Assembly: GCA_947643295.1 (NCBI GenBank)
Contig: CANRVM010000018.1
Span: 1-14,330, forward strand
Direction: 5' to 3'
DNA from: an uncultured Mycoplasmatota bacterium
GTDB lineage: Bacteria > Bacillota_I > Bacilli_A > RF39 > UBA660
Length of the DNA: 14,330 nucleotides
Position numbers and translations under genes: made by a program. The notes beneath the pieces were generated by a model. That model saw only the letters and a program-made list of their open reading frames with translations, did not search any database and had not been told where the DNA came from. Shown here one piece after another: positions 1-6,230 of this stretch. Each line of letters starts with the position of its first letter. The stretch's first letter is position 1.

Positions 1-49
1 CTATTCTTACTATTAGTATATCGAATAGTTTGTGTATTTCAAAATATTA

Positions 50-79
50 TTGACTTTTTTCTTGCGATTGCCCTAGAAT
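50..79 (+). promoter_or_regulatory. Putative sigma-A promoter of a non-coding unit
   Basis: The -35 box TTGACT (50-55) lies 18 bases before the -10 box TAGAAT (74-79). Transcription would begin near 86. No ORF with a ribosome site follows before the terminator at 169-205. A second possible pair, TTGACA (94-99) and TAAACT (117-122) with a 17-base spacer, lies just downstream. In an AT-rich genome such matches also occur by chance, so confidence is moderate. Confidence 0.4.
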
Positions 80-85
80 TATAAC

Positions 86-205
86 TTAACTAGTTGACAG
101 AATCATTAATATTTGTTAAACTTATATTGATTGGTATTTAAGAAACTTACGAAGCCTTAAGTCAATTTACCTAATTTCTTTTTTAGAAATTGGGTATTTT
201 TAATT
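86..205 (+). ncRNA. Candidate small RNA or decayed leader, about 120 nt
   Basis: The stretch is bounded by a plausible promoter (50-79) and a clear intrinsic terminator (169-205), with no open frame of useful length between them. It could be an independent small RNA, or what remains of a leader or gene whose coding part has been lost, as the next 2.4 kb is full of broken genes. I recognise no known riboswitch or RNA family in it. The call rests only on the boundary signals. Confidence 0.3.
169..205 (+). terminator. Intrinsic terminator
   Basis: The arms 169-179 (ACCTAATTTCT) and 185-195 (AGAAATTGGGT) pair over 11 positions with one G-U, closing a five-base T loop. The run ATTTTTA follows at once. 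The orientation fits the plus strand. Confidence 0.7.
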
Positions 206-505
206 AGCCTAGTATGGTATAATTAATTTGGATGTAGAATGATTCTTCATTTAAGTTGAATTTATATATAAGCCTCTCAAACAAGGTAGTGGCACAAGCT
301 GCTATCAAAGAAGGAATGAATAACTAATCTTATTTAGATAGCTTATAAACTCAATTACAATAGGGATTTTAAGTAAAATACTACATTAATCCAAATTGAG
401 TAAAAAAATATATATGTATAAAGAATTATATAAATTAGGCTAAGATATGATTGTCTTGTCCTTGAGAATTTTAGAAAAAAGCAGATAAGAAAAAAATATA
501 ATTTC
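206..505. other. 300-base stretch without a supported gene
   Basis: No ORF with a ribosome site was found. An extended -10 like element (TGG then TATAAT at 218-223) has no good -35. A short inverted repeat, GCTATC (301-306) and GATAGC (337-342), lies downstream of it. One frame between about 255 and 314 is open for 19 codons and looks protein-like (it includes VVAQAAIKEGMNN before a stop), which could be a gene remnant, but it is too short to identify. Confidence 0.4.
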
Positions 506-992
506 ATGTTAGATAATTTAATTGAATTGGCAGGACTTTATCAAACATTATTCAAAATAATGATGATAAAAAGGATATAGTAGTTTTCTTTGATGCAGCA
601 AGAAAGTATGTTTCAGAATATTGGTCGGTAGTAAACATACTAAACAAATATGTTAAAACAATTATTAAATGATGACAATGAGAGTTATGATAAATCCATA
701 ACTTGGCAAAAAAGAAAAATAGATGTAAAAAAAAACATACTAGATGATTGGAAGTTTATATATTCAGTTCGTAATGTAATAGAACATCCAGAAAACTTTT
801 CTTAAGAAAAATGAATTATATGTAAAAATACCTAAGATTTTTCTTAACAATACAGAATATGGTTTATTAGAATGATGCGAAAAGTCACTTCAATGTGTTT
901 TTATTCTTTCAAGGACAATTATTTCAGCAACATTTTTATATAGTAATATGTTATTTGTTTTACAGATGAAAATAGTAAAAAATAATGATTGA
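506..992 (+). pseudogene. Decayed gene with HEPN-like R-x4-H motif
   Basis: Protein-like sequence continues through this stretch only by changing frame at least three times and crossing an in-frame TGA. The pieces start with MLDNLIELAGLYQ at 506, pass through VVFFDAARKYVSEYW and MLKQLLNDDNESYDK, and reach SVRNVIEHPENF near 765-800. They go on with LKKNELYVKIPKIFL and a Cys/Leu-rich helical tail ending at 992. RNVIEH fits the R-x4-6-H signature of HEPN ribonuclease-type domains, and the surrounding helices suit that all-alpha fold. HEPN proteins are common in defence and toxin-antitoxin loci, and a likely type III toxin follows directly. The motif is short and the gene is broken, so the family is only a suggestion; that a broken gene lies here is better supported. 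Confidence 0.5.
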
Positions 993-1047
993 TTCCAAAA
1001 AGAATAATATTATAAAATACGGGAATATATTAATAATGGATATACTA

Positions 1048-1076
1048 ATGACATTTTCAGAAAAATGTAGTATATT
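1048..1076 (+). promoter_or_regulatory. Promoter of the putative antitoxin RNA
   Basis: The -35 box ATGACA (1048-1053, five of six to consensus) is exactly 17 bases from the -10 box TATATT (1071-1076, five of six). The start would be near 1083, about 75 bases before the terminator at 1159-1187. This is the usual layout of a type III antitoxin RNA gene: promoter, repeats, terminator, toxin. Confidence 0.55.
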
Positions 1077-1082
1077 TACATT

Positions 1083-1187
1083 GCACTTATAAGTGGGAAA
1101 ATGTTTTTCGCTTTCAGGTGGTGTGACTAATAAATGATCCTGGTTGAAAATGTAGAATAACTCTGTCGTAAGATGGAGTTTTCTTTT
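1083..1187 (+). ncRNA. Putative type III antitoxin RNA (ToxI/CptI-like)
   Basis: The stretch lies between a good promoter and an intrinsic terminator directly in front of a ToxN/AbiQ-like toxin gene, which is where type III systems encode their RNA antitoxin. Those antitoxins consist of direct repeats of about 35-50 nt, which the toxin, an endoribonuclease, cuts into pseudoknot units that bind and block it. Here a degenerate repeat is visible: GAAAATGT at 1097-1104 and again at 1146-1153, 49 bases apart, with a related AAAATGTAG copy at 1062 inside the promoter. A CAGG/CCTG pairing (1115-1118 with 1139-1142), extended outside by TTTC/GAAA, could form one hairpin of a unit. Perfect tandem repeats are absent, so the repeat part is weak and the position is the stronger argument. 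Confidence 0.5.
1159..1187 (+). terminator. Terminator between antitoxin RNA and toxin
   Basis: The arms AACTCTGTC (1159-1167) and GATGGAGTT (1172-1180) pair over nine positions with two G-U pairs around a GTAA loop, and TTCTTTT follows. In type III toxin-antitoxin loci such a leaky terminator sits between repeat RNA and toxin and sets their ratio. Here it lies 38 bases before the toxin start. Confidence 0.7.
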
Positions 1188-1224
1188 ACTTTATGGTATT
1201 ATATTATTTATGGAGTTGATGCAC

Positions 1225-1691
1225 ATGGAAATTAAAACTGGATATTTATACCATATAAAAGATGAATATTTCGATATTGCAAATGATGAAAATCTAATGC
1301 AAAATCATGAAAAAGGAAAGAAGCGACCAACTTACTTTACTGTTAAAGATAAAGATATATTATGGTTTATCCCTATAAGTTCTAAAGTCGATAAATATCA
1401 AAAAATAATTGATAAAAAATAGAAAAATATGGTTTTTGTAATACAATCATAATTAGAAAAATCGCAGATGAAAAAGCTGCAATATTACTTCAAAATGCGT
1501 TTCCACCATTAGAAAAATATATAGATCATGTGCATACAGTAGATGGTGTTCCATTAAAAATTCCAACTGATTTACAAAATGAAATAAAAAGCTTATTTAA
1601 AAATATGTTGGGTTTAAGAAAAAGAGGAACAAATTTATTTTTTACTGATATAGATAGTTTAAAACAAAAAATGTTAGAAGAAATAAAATAA
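1225..1691 (+). pseudogene. Frameshifted type III toxin, ToxN/AbiQ superfamily (CptN-like)
   Basis: The first part, MEIKTGYLYHIKDEYF onward, is open to a TAG at 1420-1422. The protein resumes in the -1 frame from 1419 as IEKYGFCNTIIIRK and runs about 90 more codons to a TAA at 1689-1691. One more A in the A6 run at 1414-1419 would give one continuous protein of about 155 residues, the usual size of ToxN-family endoribonucleases. From memory, recognisable family features are the N-terminal TGYLYHIKDEYF, then RPTYFTVKDKDILWFIPISS, then LLQNAFPPLEKYIDH and a C-terminal NLFFTDID. The start at 1225 is chosen because GGAG (1212-1215) lies nine bases upstream; a frame start at 1210 has no ribosome site. 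The upstream RNA and terminator support a type III system. The missing base may be real inactivation, a switch by slippage, or a base-calling error. Confidence 0.7.
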
Positions 1692-1715
1692 GTAATGAAA
1701 TATAATTCATTCCAA

Positions 1716-1750
1716 GCCTAATTTTCTTTTTGAGTAATCAGGCCCTTTTT
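1716..1750 (+). terminator. Terminator after the toxin
   Basis: GCCTAATT (1716-1723) pairs with AATCAGGC (1736-1743) with one internal mismatch, across a loop of about 12 bases. CCTTTTT follows. It lies 25 bases beyond the toxin stop and closes the locus. Confidence 0.55.
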
Positions 1751-1885
1751 CGAAAAAATAAGATTATTGTAATGAGAAAATGGATTATACTTATTTAAAA
1801 TCTAAAATAACAGCTGAATAAAAATCACTATTCTAGTAAGATATGTAATTACTTAGAGATAGTTTTATTGTTAATATATTGAGTA

Positions 1886-2537
1886 ATGAAAAAGGAAGGA
1901 CTAGGTAGTGAAAGTTTCTCGTACAAAATGAAAGCTTCTATCAGTTCTAGAAATACTATTTTTCAAAATTCAAAAGAGTTAACTACTTTTGATTATCATT
2001 TATATAAATATAGAAAGCACTTTTTCGTTTTTGCTGAAGATGCTAAAAACTATTTAGAAACAAGATATCGGTATTATAAAAATTGGTACTCTATTGGAGA
2101 ATTTGAAATTTCTGATGAAATTTTAATTGAACATAGTGGTCTTGGTGTTGATTATAAAAAAAAGAAATTTCCCCTTATTAGAAATTGCTATTCCATATGG
2201 TAATATGAAAAAATTAAGTGATATCTTAACTACAGAAGAAAAAGAAGAATTCAAAAGAACATTCTATCAAGGTAATTAAGAGGTAGCAGAAGTATTTTTT
2301 GACGCATATTATAGAATTTGTGATTTAGATTATACGAGTAATCTATATGAATGTAATAATCTAAAAATAGAAGAAAAATGCAGAGATTGTTATAAACTAC
2401 ATCAAAAATTATGGTTTGATTTTGTCACAGCATACTGTACTAAATTAGAGTACTGTAATCAAAGAATCTATACTGTGTCGAAACCAGATTTAGTAAAAAG
2501 AGAAAAAATACTTAAAAAGTGTAATTTAATCAAATAA
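1886..2537 (+). pseudogene. Broken gene of unknown family
   Basis: An open frame from 1886 is protein-like (for example TTFDYHLYKYRKHFFVFAED and YYKNWYSIGEFEISDEIL). It leaves frame at an A8 run (2156-2163). Removing one A lets it continue as FPLLEIAIPYGNMKKLSDIL, through a TAA at 2277-2279, then EVAEVFFDAYYRICDLDY and on to a TAA at 2535-2537. The product would be about 215 residues, rich in aromatic residues and with several Cys near the end. No ribosome site precedes 1886, and related codons may lie upstream (MDYTYLKSKITAE at 1780-1821 before a stop), so the 5' end is probably damaged as well. I do not recognise the family. At least one indel and one nonsense codon make real decay more likely than a single sequencing error. 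Confidence 0.55.
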
Positions 2538-2572
2538 AACAATAGAACAGGAAATAAAAATGAAAATAGAAA

Positions 2573-2623
2573 AAGACTTCTGATATCATTTACAGAATTC
2601 CTGTATACATTTTCAGTAGTCTT
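2573..2623 (-). terminator. Terminator of the dCTP deaminase-like gene
   Basis: AAGACTTCTGA (2573-2583) pairs with TCAGTAGTCTT (2613-2623) with one mismatch, and a nested ACAG/CTGT hairpin (2592-2595 with 2601-2604) extends the structure inward. Read on the minus strand it is followed by TTTTTCTATTTT, a good U tract. The plus-strand side is less T-rich, but the element may also end transcripts of the broken gene before it. Confidence 0.65.
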
Positions 2624-2668
2624 GTTATTTTCTTATAGTTATTTTCATCGAATTTGATACTTCTTTTC

Positions 2669-3475
2669 CTAATTTTCTTTCTTTTTTGTATAATCAATTG
2701 TTAGACTATCGACGATTTCAAATCGATGAGTTTGCTTTAATTTGTTATCTTTTTTATTTTTATCTATTTTATCAAAAAACATACTAGCAGGTCTTGTCCA
2801 TATATTAGAATCAGTACGATTATATAACGTTTTATAGATAATCATATATTCTTTTGTTTCTGAATTTAGACAGATATCTTCAATATAATAATAATTTCCT
2901 TTATAGTGCCTTACCACTTTCCCAATTAAATCAGCATATATTTTAGAACCATAGGTTCCATCTTCCTTGTAATATACAGGAGTTTTTTCATTATAATAAA
3001 GCAAATCATCACTAATTTCAGAATCAAGATATTCAAAAACAACTTGACCTAAACGCATGTTAGGAAGGAAAAGATAAGTATTCGGAGAATGGTTCGTAAG
3101 AGTTATATTTAAATTGCCTTTATATCCAGGATTTAAATGTTGAAAGGCTAAATTTAACCCTAATCGATTAAAAGAAGTTCTTCCTCTAATATGAGCACAA
3201 ATATTATTTGGCATCTGAAACCTATCTATAATAGGAACTAAAATAGTTTCTTGTGGTTTTAATTGATAACCATCTTTTATATTTACTTTGGTATACAAGT
3301 CTTCTAATTCTTCCATATCAGTAAAACAAATAAGTTTCTTTTTTTCTTTGAATTTTAAAATATAGTCAGCACCTGTAATATCATAAGAAGCTCCACGTAT
3401 ATTTTCTTTGATTACATTTTCGATTAATATTTTTTTATTTGTAAGTTCTTTTATTTTATTGCCGTTTACTACCAT
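2669..3475 (-). CDS. dCTP deaminase-fold protein fused to DUF1653
   Basis: Residues 1-180 follow the dCTP deaminase/dUTPase beta fold: GASYDI (28-33), the phosphate-binding stretch GRTSFNRLGL (98-107), HLNPGYKGNL (113-122), PNMRLGQVVFEYL (138-150) and the C-terminal arm motif DGTYGSKI (172-179). In this superfamily the enzymes deaminate dCTP or hydrolyse dUTP to supply dUMP and keep uracil out of DNA. Residues 185-254 form a second domain matching DUF1653 (GKVVRHYKGNYYYIED, then SETKEYMIIYKTLY and WTRPASMFF). The Asp used in dUTP hydrolysis is replaced by Asn115 and the Glu used in dCTP deamination (Glu138 in the E. coli enzyme) by Thr125, so ordinary catalysis is doubtful. It may bind nucleotides or act as a regulator. 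No signal peptide or membrane segment is seen. It is a single gene with its own promoter and terminator, divergent from the kinase operon. Confidence 0.8.
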   Translation of the reverse strand: MVVNGNKIKELTNKKILIENVIKENIRGASYDITGADYILKFKEKKKLICFTDMEELEDLYTKVNIKDGYQLKPQETILVPIIDRFQMPNNICAHIRGRTSFNRLGLNLAFQHLNPGYKGNLNITLTNHSPNTYLFLPNMRLGQVVFEYLDSEISDDLLYYNEKTPVYYKEDGTYGSKIYADLIGKVVRHYKGNYYYIEDICLNSETKEYMIIYKTLYNRTDSNIWTRPASMFFDKIDKNKKDNKLKQTHRFEIVDSLTIDYTKKKEN

Positions 3476-3498
3476 AGATTATTACCATCCTTTTCTTT

Positions 3499-3528
3499 AT
3501 TCTATCACAAATAATAGGAATTAGTAAA
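3499..3528 (-). promoter_or_regulatory. Promoter of the dCTP deaminase-like gene
   Basis: On the minus strand, TTTACT (3523-3528) is followed 18 bases later by TAGAAT (3499-3504), preceded by TGA, which makes an extended -10. The start codon at 3475 lies about 24 bases downstream, with AGGA as a likely ribosome site. The stretch TTTGTGATA around the -10 is shared with the promoter of the glycosyltransferase at 6219-7181. Confidence 0.55.
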
Positions 3529-3584
3529 TGAGAAGACGAAAAAAGCAAAAAAGTAGCTTTGTAGAAAAACAGAATAATTTTTCT

Positions 3585-3613
3585 TTGGTAGATTTCTAAT
3601 AACATGATATACT
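3585..3613 (+). promoter_or_regulatory. Promoter of the kinase-Smr-glycosyltransferase operon
   Basis: The -35 box TTGGTA (3585-3590) stands 17 bases before the -10 box TATACT (3608-3613), which is preceded by TGA and so is an extended -10. Transcription would start near 3620, almost at the ribosome site AGGTGAT (3620-3626), so the leader is very short. Confidence 0.6.
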
Positions 3614-3631
3614 ATTAGTAGGTGATAGAAT

Positions 3632-4537
3632 ATGAAATACGTTTGTGTTGGGCATGCAACCTATGATACCACATTGCCAGTAAATGGATACCCAAAAGAA
3701 AATATAAAATATCGAATCAAGGAAAAAAAAGAATGTGGAGGGGGACCTGCCTCTAATTCTGCTTATTTACTTGCCAAATGGGGATGTGATACTTCTTTTG
3801 TTGGTGTCATTGGTAATGATTATTACGGTCAATGTATTGTAAGAGAGTTAAACCATATGGGAGTAAATACAGAATATTTAGAAAAAAATTCAGAGATTGC
3901 AACAGATAGTAGCTATATTATTTGTAATATGGAAAATGGAAGTAGAACCATATTAACTTCTAAGAGTGCGAAAATAGCCAAACTTTCCAATCCTGTAGAG
4001 ATTAGAAATGCGGATTATCTATTAGTCGATGGAGAACATTATGAAACTGCAAAAGAAGTATTAGAAAATAATAAGAATGCGATTAGTGTAATCGATGCTG
4101 GAAGATGTAGTGAAGAAGTAATCTCTTTAGGAAAAATGGCTACCTATTTCATCTGTTCTAAGGATTTTGCGGAAGAATTTACCAAAATAAAAATAGACTC
4201 TTCTAATATAAATACTTTGATAAGAGCTTATGAAATATTAAAAGCCACTTTTAAAGGAGTTGTTATTATTACACTAGAAGCAGAAGGAAGTTTTACCAAA
4301 ACAGATACTTATCACATTATTCCTAGTATCAAAGTAAAAGCTATTGATTCTACTGGTGCTGGAGATATCTTTCATGCTGCATTCCTATATTTTATATCTC
4401 ACAACAACTCTCTTGAGAAAGCGATTCAGATGGCATCGATTACTTCGGCTATTTCAGTTACTAGAGTAGGGAGTAGATACGCCATACCAGAACTTAAAGA
4501 AGTCTTAGAGAGATTTAATGAGGATGATGTTATATAG
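3632..4537 (+). CDS. PfkB-family sugar kinase
   Basis: This cytoplasmic enzyme should transfer phosphate from ATP to a sugar or nucleoside hydroxyl, as ribokinase and fructokinase do. Its 301 residues match the family length. The N-terminal glycine-rich motif GGGPASNSA (36-44) closes over the substrate. The C-terminal signature DSTGAGDIFHAAF begins at Asp239; Asp245 in GAGD is the expected catalytic base and the glycines form the anion hole. A substrate-side Asp is present in YDTTLPV (11-17). The ribosome site AGGTGAT lies six bases before ATG. The stop overlaps the start region of the Smr gene, so the two are probably translationally coupled. The exact sugar cannot be told from the sequence; the neighbouring glycosyltransferases suggest nothing firm. 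Confidence 0.88.
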   Translation: MKYVCVGHATYDTTLPVNGYPKENIKYRIKEKKECGGGPASNSAYLLAKWGCDTSFVGVIGNDYYGQCIVRELNHMGVNTEYLEKNSEIATDSSYIICNMENGSRTILTSKSAKIAKLSNPVEIRNADYLLVDGEHYETAKEVLENNKNAISVIDAGRCSEEVISLGKMATYFICSKDFAEEFTKIKIDSSNINTLIRAYEILKATFKGVVIITLEAEGSFTKTDTYHIIPSIKVKAIDSTGAGDIFHAAFLYFISHNNSLEKAIQMASITSAISVTRVGSRYAIPELKEVLERFNEDDVI

Positions 4538-4778
4538 TAAAATGAAAAGTCTTGATCTTCATGGAATAGACCGAGATTATGCCAAAATATTAGTAAAAGA
4601 CTTCGTTGAAGATTCTAAAATAATGAAAGAAGAATATATATTAATTATTCATGGTATTGGCAAAGGAATTGTAAAAAAAGCAGTCTATGAAGAGCTAAAA
4701 AGAAATCCTTTAGTAAAGGAATATAAACAGGACAATTTTAATCCAGGATGTACGATAGTAAGAATTAAGATTAATTAG
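4518..4778 (+). CDS. Stand-alone Smr domain protein
   Basis: The 86-residue protein is little more than one Smr (small MutS-related) domain: LDLHG at 12-16 and HGIGKG at 45-50 are its two signature motifs, followed by the C-terminal NPGCTIVRI strand. Smr domains cut or bind branched or structured nucleic acid, and similar C-terminal domains occur in MutS2, which acts in recombination control and ribosome rescue. The gene overlaps the kinase stop (4535-4537) and its own stop is eight bases before the next ATG. The start is uncertain: ATGs at 4518, 4524, 4527 and 4542 are all in frame, the purine-rich GAGAG (4509-4513) supports the first ones, and the domain itself begins just after 4542. Confidence 0.82.
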   Translation: MRMMLYSKMKSLDLHGIDRDYAKILVKDFVEDSKIMKEEYILIIHGIGKGIVKKAVYEELKRNPLVKEYKQDNFNPGCTIVRIKIN

Positions 4779-4786
4779 GAGTGTTT

Positions 4787-6109
4787 ATGAAGAATAAAAG
4801 AAAAAAATTAAATAAAACTTCAACGAATTCACATATAAATTGTATATATATAGGAATTCTTTTTTTCTTTGTAGTATTATCTGTTTTTGTAAGTATCCAT
4901 CATGAACCTTGGGCAGATGAAGCAAATCCATGGTTAATAGCAAAAGGAGTCTCTGTATTAGACCTTTTTACAACCTATCTTCACTCGGAAGGACATCCTG
5001 CTCTTTGGTATCTAGTAATAAAAATATTTCAATGGTTTGGTTTAAAATACACGTATTTTTTTATCATTCCTATTTTCTTCTCTACTTTAGGCGTTGCTGT
5101 TTTCCTATTTAAATCTAATTTTAAAATTTACTTAAAAATATTATTTCCATTTACTTATTTTATATTCTATCAATACACAATTGTCGCTAGAGGTTATTGC
5201 TTAATTCTTTTACTCCTTTCCCTCATTGCGTGGATTTATCCAAAAAGAGAAGAACAATGTCTTACCTTTTCCTTTTTATTAATTCTACTATTAAGTCTTG
5301 AGTCCTATACTTATTTATTAAGTGGTTCTCTTTTTCTACTTTATCTTTACGATTACTATAAGTTAAAAAAAGAGGGGAAGAAGAACAAAAAGTATCGAAA
5401 CTGTTTAATTCTGTTATTCTTTTCCTTTTTCATAACTGCCATTTATGTATTCCCATCTTCTACTTATTCTTTGCCTCATCAAGGTTCTCTTTATTCTTTA
5501 TCTGATTCCTTCTTTACGAGTTTTCATAGTAGTAAGCTTATCAAATATTTTTCTACCATCTTTTTACTATTTCTTTTCTATTTTATCTATCAAAAACAAG
5601 GAACAAAAAGGAAAAAAATAGAGATTCTCTTATTACTACTGCCAATAATAGCCTTTTTTCTTCTTAAATATCATAATCTATGGCATTTAGGAATTATTTT
5701 GGAAGCCTTTCTTTTTTGTTTATGGATTCATCATTTGGAAAATAATAAAACATTTAATATGTTACTGCTTATTACTTTTTTAGTTCAAATTTCTTGGAGC
5801 ATCTCTTCTATCCATTATGATATCAAAAATAACTATAGTAGTGGAAGTGATGTCGCTAATTTCATAAAACAATACGACTACCAAAATATGGATATCTATG
5901 GAATGAGTTATTACGATGTAGTTGTTAATCCCTATTTTTCTAAAAATATTTATAAAAACTGGGAACAAAAATATTCTTTCTTCTATCTAGATTATAAAAA
6001 TAAATTCTATCAAAAAAAAATTGATGAAAATTTCATTCAAAAAGAAAAACCAGATATGATTGTGAATTCTACTATAATAAATATATCTTTAAAGGATACA
6101 CTTATGTAG
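4787..6109 (+). CDS. GT-C-like membrane glycosyltransferase, 3' end out of frame
   Basis: The protein is polytopic, with about ten hydrophobic segments (the first at residues 18-37). Just after the first it has HEPWADEANPW, with Asp44-Glu45, then SEGHPALWYL (67-76). A DE pair in the first extracytoplasmic loop followed by GHP is the pattern of GT-C enzymes (PMT/ArnT-like families), which move sugars from polyprenyl-phosphate donors to acceptors outside the membrane. The soluble tail (about 360-441) is Tyr-rich and typical of such proteins. The start is ATG 4787 because AGGAG (4777-4781) lies five bases upstream; an in-frame GTG at 4781 falls inside that site. The frame ends at TAG 6107, but matching sequence continues in the -1 frame to 6198, so one base is missing around 6068-6090. 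The core and catalytic loop are unaffected. Confidence 0.72.
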   Translation: MKNKRKKLNKTSTNSHINCIYIGILFFFVVLSVFVSIHHEPWADEANPWLIAKGVSVLDLFTTYLHSEGHPALWYLVIKIFQWFGLKYTYFFIIPIFFSTLGVAVFLFKSNFKIYLKILFPFTYFIFYQYTIVARGYCLILLLLSLIAWIYPKREEQCLTFSFLLILLLSLESYTYLLSGSLFLLYLYDYYKLKKEGKKNKKYRNCLILLFFSFFITAIYVFPSSTYSLPHQGSLYSLSDSFFTSFHSSKLIKYFSTIFLLFLFYFIYQKQGTKRKKIEILLLLLPIIAFFLLKYHNLWHLGIILEAFLFCLWIHHLENNKTFNMLLLITFLVQISWSISSIHYDIKNNYSSGSDVANFIKQYDYQNMDIYGMSYYDVVVNPYFSKNIYKNWEQKYSFFYLDYKNKFYQKKIDENFIQKEKPDMIVNSTIINISLKDTLM

Positions 6110-6198
6110 AAAATCAAAAATATGAAAATCAAGAAATCGTTGTTTATGTACGAAAAGAAAAAGATAAAATAAAGAATGCTAATACACATAAAAAGTAA
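6091..6198 (+). other. Displaced C-terminal codons of the GT-C gene
   Basis: In the -1 frame the stretch reads KGYTYVENQKYENQEIVVYV and continues with a basic tail to a TAA at 6196-6198. It looks like the natural last beta strands of the preceding glycosyltransferase, whose own frame stops at 6109 in the middle. It has no ribosome site or start codon of its own. It therefore marks a single-base deletion, true or technical, rather than a separate gene. Confidence 0.6.
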
Positions 6199-6230
6199 GA
6201 AAAAATCAAATTATCTTCTTACTTTTTCTT
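6190..6230. terminator. Bidirectional terminator between convergent genes
   Basis: A perfect 12-base inverted repeat, AAAAAGTAAGAA (6190-6201) and TTCTTACTTTTT (6216-6227), closes a 14-base loop. Each strand reads into a T run at its end. It overlaps the tails of both convergent glycosyltransferase genes and serves both. Confidence 0.8.

Noticed and set aside
225..397. Nine-base inverted repeat AATTTGGAT / ATCCAAATT as the ends of a mobile element.
   Set aside because: The repeats are short and AT-rich, only 155 bases apart, with no transposase or target duplication.
506..992. TGA read as Trp (Mollicutes code) to open the decayed frame.
   Set aside because: Trp is encoded by TGG in the intact genes, the amidohydrolase gene ends properly with TGA at 8102-8104, and frameshifts remain even if TGA is read through.
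1048..1160. CRISPR-like array.
   Set aside because: The repeated GAAAATGT element is only eight bases, degenerate and unevenly spaced (36 and 49 bases).
1411..1422. Programmed -1 ribosomal frameshifting in the toxin.
   Set aside because: The sequence GAT AAA AAA TAG is not a full X XXY YYZ heptamer, as slipping the first Lys codon would pair with TAA, and no clear stimulatory structure is seen. Kept only as a slippage or error question.
4930..5112. 60-codon plus-strand ORF inside the GT-C gene.
   Set aside because: It lies in another frame of a clear membrane protein gene and has no ribosome site.
5780..5968. Minus-strand ORF of 62 codons.
   Set aside because: Antisense shadow of the GT-C gene; no start signals.
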